Notes under the pieces: model-generated
What the model saw: the letters and a program-made list of their open reading frames with translations, nothing else
Databases searched by the model: none
Told to the model about the DNA's origin: nothing
Program-made: the position numbers and the translations under genes
Assembly (NCBI GenBank): GCA_013407085.1
Contig: JACCGJ010011408.1
Span: 22,593-86,592, forward strand
DNA: 64,000 bases
From: Atriophallophorus winterbourni
Taxonomy: Eukaryota; Platyhelminthes; Trematoda; Plagiorchiida; Microphallidae
Direction: 5' to 3'
Shown here: piece after piece, positions 1 to 9,785 of the stretch
Numbering within the stretch: position 1 is the first letter of the stretch
Layout: the number at the start of each line of letters is the position of its first letter

Positions 1-1176
1 AGATGCGGTCCAAACCATTCTTAAAACTTGCGACAGAATAGCACGATATAAGTTCTTATGGAAGCCGGTTCCAGAAATTTTCCACCCCGAGGCTGAAAAC
101 GTTTTTCTGGGATAATAGTTTACATCTCTTCTTAGCAAATTCGAGTGAATGTACGTGGGTGCCTAGCTCGGGACTTAAGGCATAGAAGTTGTTCATCATA
201 ACTCCACTCAACCCCTTCAATATCTTAAAGGTTTCAATTAAGTCGCCTCACAAACGACGGCGCTTAAGTGAGAAAAGAGCTATGGACTTCAGGCGTGCAG
301 CGTAAGATTTTTCTCGCTCACCCTCAATCAAGCGAGCTGCGAGACGCTGTACGCGTTCGAGTCAAACGATGTCTTTCTTATAGTTAAAGCACCGCGCCTA
401 GACACAAAATTCTAAATGCGGGCGAACTAATGCTTTTCAAAGTGGCAGGAATACATCAGGTCTTTTGCTGGATATCACGTATCTCATCCGAAAGAGCAAT
501 TTGCGAGCCCGTTAAGCTGAACCGGAGCATTAGTTCTCCCATTTAACGTCAGTCGTAACTAGTAATCCCAAATCCTCAACAAGTTGTGTGGCATTAACAC
601 TGAGAGAATTTCTTGACACCTGCACTGAAATCTTATCAACTTGTGCTGACAAGATTTGACTCTGTTATAGTTTCAGTAGGAGGTCCCACTAGTATGACCA
701 GTTTATGACACGATAGAGTTCATGCATCGAGGTATCTTCATCTGTTGATCCGATGAACTTCACATCATCCGCGAAAATGAAGCATGGAAACGTCGATCTA
801 GACGACAAATCATCAATTAAAATCAGGAATAGAAGAGGACTGATTACCGACCCTTGGAGTACCCCACTGATCACGTCGGTTTGGTTCGACAGCGTATATC
901 CTACTCGAACTCTGTATGTTTTACCTGTAAGAAATGCCTTTATCCAATCAAGTAGCCATCTATGTATGCCGTTTGCTGCTAGCCTAAACTCTAGAATGAG
1001 GTGGTTCATGGACTCGAAACCCTTTCTGATGTCTAGGTAGAGGGCTTCGAAAGGCTTCACTTTATCCATCCTTTTAATGGCAGTATTGAGAAAACAAAGT
1101 AGGTTAGTAAGGCAGAATCTACCCACAAGAAATCCATGCCAAGTCACACTAAGTATAGAATGTCAACAAAGCCGCT
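1..1176 (-). pseudogene. CR1-like LINE, RT C-terminal part (left piece, split by BEL insertion)
   Basis: Minus-strand remnant of a CR1-clade reverse transcriptase. The longest open piece (689-1147) carries the fingers/palm blocks in order: a LYLD-type motif A, a GVLQGSV motif B (GVPQGSV in intact relatives) and FADD motif C. Towards position 1 the frame decays but still aligns with the C-terminal thumb and tail region of the minus CR1 copy at 44303-45521. The copy runs off the left edge of the window. Its 5' side stops exactly at 1176, where a BEL LTR begins, and CR1 homology resumes at 4811. Stops and substitutions show it is dead. Clade assignment rests on RT motif style. Confidence 0.85.
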
Positions 1177-1957
1177 TGTAAGGTTCAAAGTAGTTTGAAA
1201 TTCTTCTTTTCCCTCTAACATTCCTTTTATTTTGAACTTAGTTACAAAACTTGAATTTTGTGAAATAGATTTTGCTTGTGTTTTATTTTCCTACAGTATT
1301 TTCATATGAAACATTTCTTTTTGTAATTATTTTATTGGAAATCTTCTGTTCACATATTTGGTGAAGCTTTCGTTTTAATTCAATTTTGAGGCCATTGTCG
1401 GTCATTGTTGTTGAATTTGGTTGCCATTTTGGGCACTTGTATTTGGCTTGTATTTTGACACCACTTTTGGGTGTCTTGTCTTTGATAGACATTTTGAACG
1501 GCAATTTTGGTAACTCCTTTCATTCTATTTATATCTCAGGTCGTCATTGAACTTGTTTGCATTGATATAATTGATTCTGGAGTATTTTGACTCCACTGTT
1601 TGCTGTACGTTCCTATACAGTTTAGGTTTGTATAAATATTGTCGTTGAATTTGGTTGCCATTTTGGGCACTTGTATTTGGCTTGTATTTTGACACCACTT
1701 TTGGGTGTCTTGTCTTTGATAGACATTTTGGACGGCAATCTCAGGTCGTCATTGAACTTGTTTGCATTGATATAATTGATTCTGGAGTATTTTGACTCCA
1801 CTGTTTGCTGTACGTTCCTATACAGTTGAGGTTTGTATAATTATTGTGGTTGTAATTGTTGCTAATTACAGTACCGTATAACATCCGAATTGTGGTTTTG
1901 AATTTGTCGAACTAAGAAACGGGTGGAATACGCGTTACTCACGTCACAGACGTTACA
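1177..1957 (+). repeat. 5' LTR of gag-only BEL element, with internal duplication
   Basis: Begins TGTAAGG and ends GTTACA. It is about 200 bp longer than its partner LTR because a segment beginning near 1533 is repeated from near 1738 (period about 205 bp). The partner at 4233-4810 has a single copy, so the duplication happened in this LTR after insertion or by unequal template switching. Confidence 0.88.
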
Positions 1958-2370
1958 GTACTCAACTTCGGTTCGTCGAAGCAGTATTCAATTTTGGAAT
2001 TCGATTTGTACCGTATTTGTCTCAATTGGAGAAAATACAGTACTCAACTTCGGTTCGTCGAAGTAGTATTCAATTTTGTAATTCGATTTGTACCGTATTT
2101 GTCTCAATTGGAGAAAATACAGTACTCAACTTGGTGCGTTGAAGCAGTACTCAACTTCGGTTCGTCGAAGCAGTATTCAATTTCGGAATTTGATTTGTAC
2201 CGTATTTGTCTCAATTGGAGAAAATACAGTACTGAACTCGGTGCGCCGAAGCATTACAATTTTTGGAAGTACTCAATTTGGTTCGTTGAAGCAGTACTCA
2301 TCTTGGAATTTGATTTGTACCGTATTTGTCTCAATTAGAGAAAATACAGTACTGAACTTGGAATTTGATT
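1958..2370 (+). repeat. Tandem repeat array in the BEL leader
   Basis: Directly after the 5' LTR lie about five imperfect copies of a unit of about 82 bp (starts near 1959, 2041, 2123/2148, 2230), some shortened to 25-40 bp. Each unit has a TACTCAACTTCGG-like head and a GTACCGTATTTGTCTCAATT core. The intact BEL element has only one equivalent leader stretch (reverse strand, about 14990-15168), so the array is an expansion specific to this copy or subfamily. The open frames across it are by-products of a period that leaves few stops and are not called as genes. Confidence 0.8.
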
Positions 2371-2484
2371 CTTCTCGAACTTGGCGAGAAGTGCAGTTGA
2401 ATATTCGCGAATCGATTCAATTTACAATATCGGTGACGTCCCTTTTATTTGTTTCCTTTTTTCCTTCGAATCCTTTTGTATAAA

Positions 2485-2943
2485 ATGCCTGAACATGTAG
2501 CAAGTTTAGTGCGTGGTTCGGTCAGGTCCCTAAAAGATAGTCACAATAGTGCGGACGATTTTGAATCTCCATCTGTTGGTAGACATGGTCTCGACTGTAA
2601 CTGTGCACCTTCTAAACGGACACTTGAATTAGAGCAAGATTTAGCGATTGCTAATGCTACAATCTTGAAATTAACTCATGGTACCTGTCATAAACGAGCT
2701 TCAGACCTAGCTTGTGCTGTGGCCCACTCAGCTTTAGATGAGTTATTGGAAAAGGCCCGACGATTGATTGGCCAGTCAGAAGGCTTTGCGATTCTTGCTT
2801 CGTCGATGCATAAATGTCAAGTTGCCCTCACTTTATTGGAGTGCCAGGCGGTTTTGAATGCAAGTGACACTTTGGAGTATATTGTGCATATATTACCGGC
2901 TGTGTTAGAGAGAAGAGAAGAAGAAAAGAACTTTATTCGTTGA
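2485..2943 (+). pseudogene. Truncated BEL gag, N-terminal part
   Basis: Starts at an ATG (MPEHV) matching the preferred start of the intact element (MPKIS). A short coiled-coil-like segment (LELEQDLAIANATILKL) aligns with the coiled coil of the intact gag at residues 35-50. It then jumps to the segment equivalent to residues about 170-230 (LDELLEKARRL against LEELLDEARRL), so roughly 120 residues of the DUF1759-type capsid region are missing. The frame is lost near 2920 at an unrelated insert and gag homology resumes at about 3300. A non-functional or strongly modified Gag. Confidence 0.75.
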
Positions 2944-3295
2944 AACGAATTTTCAGTTAATCAAAATAGTTTAAACACAGAATTTCAATACGAATAAGGG
3001 GGACGTCAAACTTTGATGGGAAAATTTGAGATTGCCAGTCACATTCAAAATCAAAACAGTTTCGGTTTCGTCTGCAGGCATGTATGAGTTTTCTTTCGCA
3101 TTTTTCTGACCGGCGCAGCAAATTCCCCATCCTTCAAAAAATAAAAATATTGCGCAGCCTTTAAAGCGTGCGGGGCATCAAACGTCCTTTGTTTACATGT
3201 TCACGACATGTTAAAACGTTTTAAAAACAAAAGGTTCCGTATTGACTGAAAAAATAAAAACGCACGAAAACATTAATTTTGAGCACGGCCGATTC
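2925..3295. other. Insert of unknown origin within gag
   Basis: About 370 bp with no counterpart in the intact BEL element, placed between two gag segments that are adjacent there (around PVALQQQW). It is AT-rich with several A-tracts and no coding frame. I see no clear terminal inverted repeats or target duplication, so its nature is open: a small transposon or filler sequence. Confidence 0.5.
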
Positions 3296-4016
3296 AAAGG
3301 CCCCGCAACAGTGGACTGATCTGAAGAACGCTGTATACTGCGAGGGATTAGAAATTACCTTTCAGCAACTCACAGACTTTGTGAGACGTCGAGCTCTTAT
3401 TGATTGGAGTCGATTTGGTCAGTTCTGTAAATGTGGCCAAAAGGATTCCATAGCAAGGCGTGTTAGCATCGTTGATTGCCAAGAAACGATTTCTATTGAT
3501 GTAAATTTGATGGGTCTTGACGTTTGTGCTGTCGGTTGTTCTCGGGAAGCTGAGTTAACGGACACTGAATTAGCTCAGTCGGATTTTGTGACTGATTGTC
3601 AAGGAAGGGTTTTTATTGATGTAAACTTGAAGGATCTTGATGTTTGTGTTGTAAGTTGTGCTCACGAAGCTGAGTTACCTGACACTGAATTAGCTCAGTC
3701 GGATTTTGTGATTGAATTTCCCGACACTAATTCGGATCAAATGGAGACTAAGCCTGGTTCACCTGACACCAAATCAGCCAAAATAAATAGTAGGCCTGGT
3801 TCACATGACAGTGAATTAGCCGAAGTGGGGGCGAAAGATGTTCGACGTGACTATTCATATGAGTGGCGCAAGACGTTCGGTTGTGTACCCGATAAGCCAT
3901 TTGTGTTTCGGACACCGGATACACTTATTTCAATTTGCAGATTAGAGTTGTTTAATTGGCGTCGCTGTTTGAGGATGAAAAACACAAGGCTCGTTTGGGC
4001 GGGGTTGCATGCATAA
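3296..4016 (+). pseudogene. BEL gag C-terminal piece fused to a repeat-bearing region of unknown function
   Basis: The first 50 codons (QQWTDL ... LTDFVRRRALIDWSRFG) align with residues about 236-272 of the intact BEL polyprotein. Downstream, where zinc knuckles and protease should follow, the frame instead holds two 40-residue direct repeats (3474-3593 and 3594-3713), each with IDVNL, LDVC and DTELAQSDFV blocks. A Ser/Asp/Pro-rich stretch with shorter PGSPD/PGSHD echoes follows, then a basic C-terminus. I recognise no domain. The frame stays open to 4016 despite unusual content, so it may be translated in the element mRNA, but no start codon is evident other than through gag. Confidence 0.55.
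3474..3713 (+). repeat. Two 120-bp direct repeats encoding 40-aa units
   Basis: Adjacent in-frame copies at 3474-3593 and 3594-3713, differing mainly at scattered positions while both keep DCQ, IDVNL, LDVC, EAEL and DTELAQSDFV. The period is a multiple of three, so the frame is preserved. Confidence 0.85.
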
Positions 4017-4232
4017 GCTACTTGTAGGGGACGGTGGCAGAACCGGAGGACGTGGTGGGTCTTAGTCTGGCAAACTATTTCCCTATAAAAAGCCACATGT
4101 GTCCAATGATGGCAATGCGACGTGGCGTGTGTGACTCGCCACTAAATAAAGTCATTTGCTGCACGGAATTCGTTATGGTATTCGTTGAACAATCGTTGTA
4201 CAGTTAAGCCCTAGAAAGAATTTGGTCGGAGG

Positions 4233-4810
4233 TGTAAGGTTCAAAGTAGTTTGAAATTCTTTTTTTTCCCTCTAACATTCCTTTTATTTTGAACTTAGTT
4301 ACAAAACTTGAATTTTGTGAAATAGATTTTGCTTGTGTTTTATTTTCCTACAGTATTTTCATATGAAACATTTCTTTTTGTAATTATTTTATTGGAAATC
4401 TTCTGTTCACATATTTGGTGAAGCTTTCGTTTTAATTCATTGTTGAGGCCATTGTCGGTCATTGTTGTTGAATTTGGTTGCCATTTTGGGCACTTGTATT
4501 TGGCTTGTATTTTGACACCACTTTTGGGTGTCTTGTCTTCGATAGACATTTTGGACGGCAATTTTGGTAACTCCTTTCATTCTATTTATATCTCAGGTCG
4601 TCATTGAACTTGTTTGCATTTGATATAATTGATTCTGGAGTATTTTGGCTTCACTGTTTGCTGTACGTTCCTATACAGTTGAGGTTTGTATAATTATTGT
4701 TGTTGTAATTGTTGCTAATTACAGTACCGTATAACATCCGAATTGTGGTTTTGAATTTGTCGAACTAAGAAACGGGTGGAATACGCGTTACTCACGTCAC
4801 AGACGTTACA
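4233..4810 (+). repeat. 3' LTR of gag-only BEL element
   Basis: 578 bp, TGTAAGG...GTTACA, followed by the target duplication CCGCT. It is preceded by a purine-rich GGTCGGAGG tract at 4224-4232, the likely polypurine tract, matching GGTGGGAGG in the intact element. Confidence 0.9.
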
Positions 4811-5060
4811 CCGCTAAAAGATTCTATCACGCAGTTTACAGTCCACAGTTACTGCTGAACTCACATATATAATATACAACAGACCGGCTGAATAGCCATG
4901 TAAAATACTAAAAATGTTTCGTACAGATTGGTCCGAATAACAGTATATCTGCGAGCTGCTCTCCGGTATCGAACTAGCTGACAATATACCCTCACAGCTT
5001 ATTTGCAGCATACTCGAGTAACACAGCACCACGCTAGTCGGTGAGTCCGTGTTCAAGCAG
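4811..5060 (-). pseudogene. CR1-like LINE, right piece of the copy split by BEL
   Basis: Reading the minus strand from here across the BEL insertion restores CR1 homology: RDRIF-stop-RLC on this side and HSILSV-WHG on the other side, matching RDKICWHLCQHSLLSVAQHG in the copy at 44303-48459. Further upstream coding is degraded (4814-5056 open). The homology ends near 5060, where Gypsy-type sequence starts. Confidence 0.7.
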
Positions 5061-5079
5061 TTTTGGTAACATAAATTGC

Positions 5080-6335
5080 CTAAACACGTTTGATTGAACC
5101 TTTCAATAGGTGGAACGGACTGCGAAATAGAAAAGTTTGCGAAAATTGTAGTCTAATGTTTGAAAACCATAAACCAGTCATCGATGCCATGCAAACGTAC
5201 AGTAAAAAGTATTCATCAGCAATAAAGTTGGAATTTGATTCACTTAGATTGAAACTCAAAGAATTGACCTCACACATTTTGAGCCTTTACGGAATCAAGA
5301 CTCAGATCAACAACTATCATGGCAAGAAACAGCAGCCGACAACATTATTACATGCCTAATAATCACTCTCGACACTGCTACTACCACCTCTGATTTGGCG
5401 AACGCACTGATCGATGCACTCAGTCTTGCACATTCACCTCATACTTCAATAATCAATGAAAACGGGCCAGCTAGGAATTAGATACAGCTGCACTGACTGG
5501 CAAGAAAGTTGACAGTCGTTTTTACGTATCTGACAACAAAACTAAATTGTGTTTCCTGGTATACACTGGCGCAGAACTCAGCGTAATCCCGCCTTCAGAA
5601 ACGGAACACTATTGCCCGTTGAATCTCCACTCGGCCAACAGTACCCGCATAGCAACGTATAGCCATCGGTTTCTCGCTGCAAATCAAGCTTGCGAATATC
5701 GTTTTAATAGATATTCACTATTGCAGAGGTAAAAATACTAATTTCAACCTCACGGTAGATACGAGCCATTAATTGCATATCGATATCACCGCGAATCAGA
5801 ATTCTATTAGTCATTACTCATTCATTCAGGCTATTAGACTTCTGACTCCACCCGTCTCCGAGCCTTACAGTAAAACTAAAAGCCGTGTTTGGGGAGGTTT
5901 GTAACAGTGGACAAACATCGCAGTCCATAAGTCTTTTACAAGCCGTGTATGATAGCTCCAAACAAGCTGATAATTGCCAAACAAGATTTTGAACATAGAT
6001 AAAGATTATAATCTTCCGTCCATCAAATTCGCCATGTGCTACCCCGCTGTACATGGTCGAGAAGATTACCGCATAAAAAGTTTTCCAATTTTAAGCATAT
6101 CGGTCACTCAATTGCCTCACCATACCAGACCGTTACCCTATCCCACATATCCACAATTTCACGAAATCACTTTATGGAAAAACGGTGTTCTCGAAGCTTG
6201 AATTAGCACGTGCTTATCATCAAATCCCCGTTGCGAAATAGGACATCCCGAAAAAGACAGTTACATCACTATCTGATTTATTTGAATTTGTGCGTAAGCC
6301 TTTTGGCATGACCAGAATGGTGAGAAGTAAGCTGA
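5080..6335 (+). pseudogene. Decayed CsRn1-type Gypsy fragment (gag end, protease, RT start)
   Basis: Three collinear islands match the Gypsy element at 39387-43370: a gag tail (FENHKPVI followed by a Leu/Lys-rich helix, 5150-5280), the protease (FLVYTGAELSVIPP, 5555-5600) and the RT fingers ([21 protein letters not shown], about 6120-6230). The protease catalytic Asp of DTGAE is Tyr here, and motif A of RT has Glu in place of the first catalytic Asp. Frames change several times and a stop follows IPVAK. An old, dead copy, more decayed than the one at 38921-43801. Confidence 0.78.
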
Positions 6336-6359
6336 AGTGTATAAAAACAGAAAGTCTAG

Positions 6360-6690
6360 CATAGCATTTGCGGTCCAAAACCTGCATGAAACATAAGACG
6401 TAACTGTAGGATATAAGTTTTCATGGAAGACTCTCCTAGAAATTTACCACCGTGGGGCCGAAGATGTTTGTCCTGACGTCTAGCCAATATTGCTTTTTAG
6501 CATGTTAAAAATGAATGAACGTTTGTGCCCAGCTCAAAAGGTAAAGTAGTCGTTCATTAGAACGCTACTTAACTACTTTAGGATCTTAAAGGTTTCATAC
6601 AAGTCACTTAAACGACAGATTCACGTTTAAGTCGCGCACGGCTGTAGTTGGCTAAAAGACCATCAAGCACTCAAATTCTTTTCGAAGGTG
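6360..6690 (-). pseudogene. CR1 3'-end fragment
   Basis: Nucleotide similarity to the first 300 bases of the window and to 44336-44640: the GCGGTCCAAA-CCTGCAT start, ATATAAGTTTTCATGGAAG, CCACCG-GG-GCCGAAGA and GATCTTAAAGGTTTCA blocks come in the same order. It corresponds to the C-terminal coding end of CR1 ORF2 on the minus strand. No open frame remains. Confidence 0.65.
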
Positions 6691-9017
6691 TGTAGCACTT
6701 CGGTATTGAGTATACAGTCCGTATGGTTTACTCGATATTGTCTCTGGATAACTGGAATTCAAGGTAATGGTGTCCTTTATCAGCACTGTAAAAGGTCATC
6801 GATTCTGGAAACAATGCAAGAAATGTGTGAACATTATAATTGCATGATTTTATTGTTTCTTAGCGTTTCACTAGATAACATTTTGGAAATAGGTAATAAG
6901 TCGCAAGTATCTATCAGTATCACCAATAATATCAGTATCAGCGAAAACAATGTTTTTATTGTGCTTCAAAAAAGTTTCGTACTTTTTCTTGTTTCTTAGT
7001 AAAAATAAGGGGGTGGATTTCTATGGTTGAAACGCATTTTCGACTGTTTTTATGGATTATATTTTAACATATTTACTTAAGCTACCAAGACTAGTGCTCC
7101 GGGAATCTATAACGTACTTCTCTAAAGCAAACGGGTGAAAATCAGTTTTCGAAGAGCTAGTGTCAGCAGCATCAATGCGTGCATGGATATATAAGCGGTA
7201 CGGAAGGTGTTCTTTTAGTAGAGTTATTCATAGAAATCATTTCTCCAAATTTTCGATTTAGAAGACAACAGAATCATTTTGAAAATCTATTTTCTGGAAT
7301 GCACAAAAATAAACGTTTCTGGTCAAGTTTTCCGGTTGTTTTGAAATTCATTGGTGTCTTCTCAATCGATTTGACATGCAACATGCTAAACTCACTGATC
7401 CGTCAGTGGTGAGATATTATCCATCCTGTATTCAAAGGTAGACACGCTTGTGCTTTTTTCAAAACAATGCTGACAATGGTTGGTGCATTCAAGCGCACCT
7501 TCTAAAAATATGGTAATTTGTTTCGCTTTAATAGACAAACTGATAATGTTGCTTTAAGAAATGCCGCTGATATTACTGTGCCCCTGAATATAACATTAGT
7601 TCGGAAGTATTGGATAGGTTCTAACACGATGCTGTTGATTATGCCGTTGATACCAGAAAATGACGTGCTTAAGTATTCATTTACTTAAAAGATGCTATAA
7701 GCATCTAATGCAAGGTAAAGGTTAATTCTGGGTCGCACTTGGGGTTTTATACAGCATGTTTGGTGGTTATGTTCATGATTTAAGTTCTTATATTAAATTC
7801 TATGCGGCAGTTGTGGCTGTTTTATTCTGTTAAAGGTAAACATGTCTTAAATAAACTGATTGGATTTACTAAGGAGTGGTAAACAATCCAAACATGAAAT
7901 CGTAGTTACAATTTTGAAACACACACAAGTGATTATGCTGCCTTAATGGCAATCCGTAAGCAGTGCACCTACCCGAAATTAAAAAAACAAGAATTACGAA
8001 AACCACTTGCGAGATGAAGACGAATCAGTGTCAAAACTCGTTGTGTAAACATAAGTCAAATACCCAAGTTTTATTTAAAGGTAAAAACCTTTAGAGCTTC
8101 ACGCAGTTAGAACAAAGAAGAACTTCAAATTAATGCCGTACATATTAACGTTCAATACAATTCATTTTTTAAGAATGAGTCTAATCTCATTACACTGTAT
8201 GAATCAAATGATCTTTTTACCAACCGACTGGTTACCCACACGATGGTTGTTCAAAAACGCTGAGGAGGAAAAAGTGAAAATCTAATGGAAGAATTTTATC
8301 TGAAACCGGAGAGTTAACGCCTGCCAAACACAGTTTAACAAAATTACGCTTATGCACATTTAATCTCATCACTTCTAGCGAGTACTGATGTACTGAAATC
8401 TATTCGAAAGTCACCTTATTCATTAATTCACAAGAGGATTTTGACCGTGTATCATTCAAAATTCATCTTCTTAATCTCGTGCTCTTGTTGCAAAAACACC
8501 TGTTTTTGATTTAATTTGATATTTTATTGATGATTGCACAGGTTGAGTTTAATGAAGGTATGACGTCCCTTATTGTTTCATCTTTTTGAGTCTCACAGAT
8601 CAGTTATCGCTTCAATACTTTGCAGAAGTCATTTAAATTATCTACCAGACTACATGAACAAACAATAACTACTTTTCACGGAAGACCACAAAGTTCAAGC
8701 TTGTATCAGCCTTTTTGCAGACATTGAAGGGCTTTTCTCTACCTGACAGAAACGAGCAGTTATGCATTCGTGGTAGAACACAATGGAATATGATCATAAA
8801 ATGAGCGAAATGCAGAGTAACGATATTTTACGTGATAAATTTTGTCAAAAGGCCGATGAGTTCCCTGTTAGGCATGAATGATCTGTCTGTAATAACACAT
8901 TAAAACAACATGTAAATTTGAACTTAATAAATTTTTTAGTACTCTGATTAAATGATGATTCTTGGTATTGGTTCGGTCATGATCATGATCATGATCAGAT
9001 TAAAAAATATGGATAAC
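6691..9017. other. Anonymous AT-rich DNA
   Basis: No gene or recognisable element seen. Short open frames exist (for example 6688-6999 and 7179-7412, plus) but lack homology I recognise and any flanking signals. A short GATCAT tandem repeat lies at about 8975-8998, shortly before the BEL insertion at 9018. Confidence 0.5.
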
Positions 9018-9592
9018 TGTATTGTCTGTGACGTGAGTTACGCGTAGTCCACCCGTTTCTTATTTCGATAAATTCAAAACAACGATTGGGATATTCTACG
9101 GTACTGTAATTAACAACAATTACAACAAAAATAACTATACAAACCTTAATTGTATAGGAACGTCACAGCAACAATGGAGCCAAATACTCCAGAATCAAAT
9201 TCAATTCAAACAAAAGACGACCTGATATAAAAATAATAAGAATCGATTTACCAAAATGTCGTCCAAACTTTCTGTGACAATCAAAAATGACACTCAAAAT
9301 AGCGTCCAAATTCAAGCAAAATACTGAAGCCCAAAATGGCAACCAAATTCCGCAACAATGACCGACAATGGCAGAAACAATAAATTAAAACAAACAATTG
9401 ACCGAAGTCGTATAAAGAAAAGATTTACAATAACAGAAAAGATTACAAAAAGAAAAGTTTTATATCAAAATACTGTGGGAAAATTAAAAACAAGCAAAAT
9501 CTATTTCACAAAATTCAGGTTTTGTAACTAGGTTCAAAATAAAAGAAATGTTAAAGGGAAAGGAAGAATTTCAAACTACTTTGAACCTTACA
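9018..9592 (-). repeat. 3' LTR of BEL element (left copy)
   Basis: 575 bp. On the minus strand it starts TGTAAGGTTC and ends GACAATACA. It is preceded (minus-strand sense) by the GGTGGGAGG polypurine tract, seen on the plus strand as CCTCCCACC at 9593-9601. Confidence 0.93.
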
Positions 9593-9785
9593 CCTCCCAC
9601 CAAATTCTTTCTAGGGCTCAACTGTACAACGAATACCCTAACGAATTCAGAGCAGCAAATGACTTTATTTAGTGGCGAGTCACTTCCGCCACATTACATC
9701 ACCATCATAGGATATTAGTAGCTTTTTATAGAGAATGCGGTTGCAAGCCGCAGACTCACCACATCCTCCGGTGCTGCTTCTTGCC
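9593..9785 (-). promoter_or_regulatory. BEL 3' untranslated region and polypurine tract
   Basis: Lies between the polyprotein stop and the 3' LTR. The purine tract GGTGGGAGG abuts the LTR and would prime plus-strand DNA synthesis. The region is conserved with 4020-4232 of the gag-only element, which suggests it is needed in cis. Confidence 0.7.

Larger units (their letters stand above)
1177..4810 (+). mobile_element. Non-autonomous gag-only BEL/Pao-type LTR element
   Basis: A complete insertion bounded by LTRs (1177-1957 and 4233-4810), both starting TGTAAGGTTC and ending in ACA, and flanked by the 5-bp duplication CCGCT (1172-1176 and 4811-4815). LTRs, leader and the roughly 200 bp before the 3' LTR are related to those of the intact BEL element at 9018-15742. 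The internal 2.3 kb has only gag-like pieces and a repeat-bearing reading frame; no protease, RT, RNase H or integrase is visible. Mobilisation would need proteins from an autonomous relative (inference). It sits inside a CR1 copy and so is younger than that CR1. Confidence 0.88.

Noticed and set aside
1283..1504. Minus-strand 73-aa frame repeated at 4340-4561
   Set aside because: It lies inside the two LTR copies, antisense to the element; repetition follows from the LTR pair.
1994..2483. Two overlapping plus-strand open frames of 114 and 131 aa
   Set aside because: They run through the leader tandem repeats of the BEL element and have no protein features beyond the repetition.
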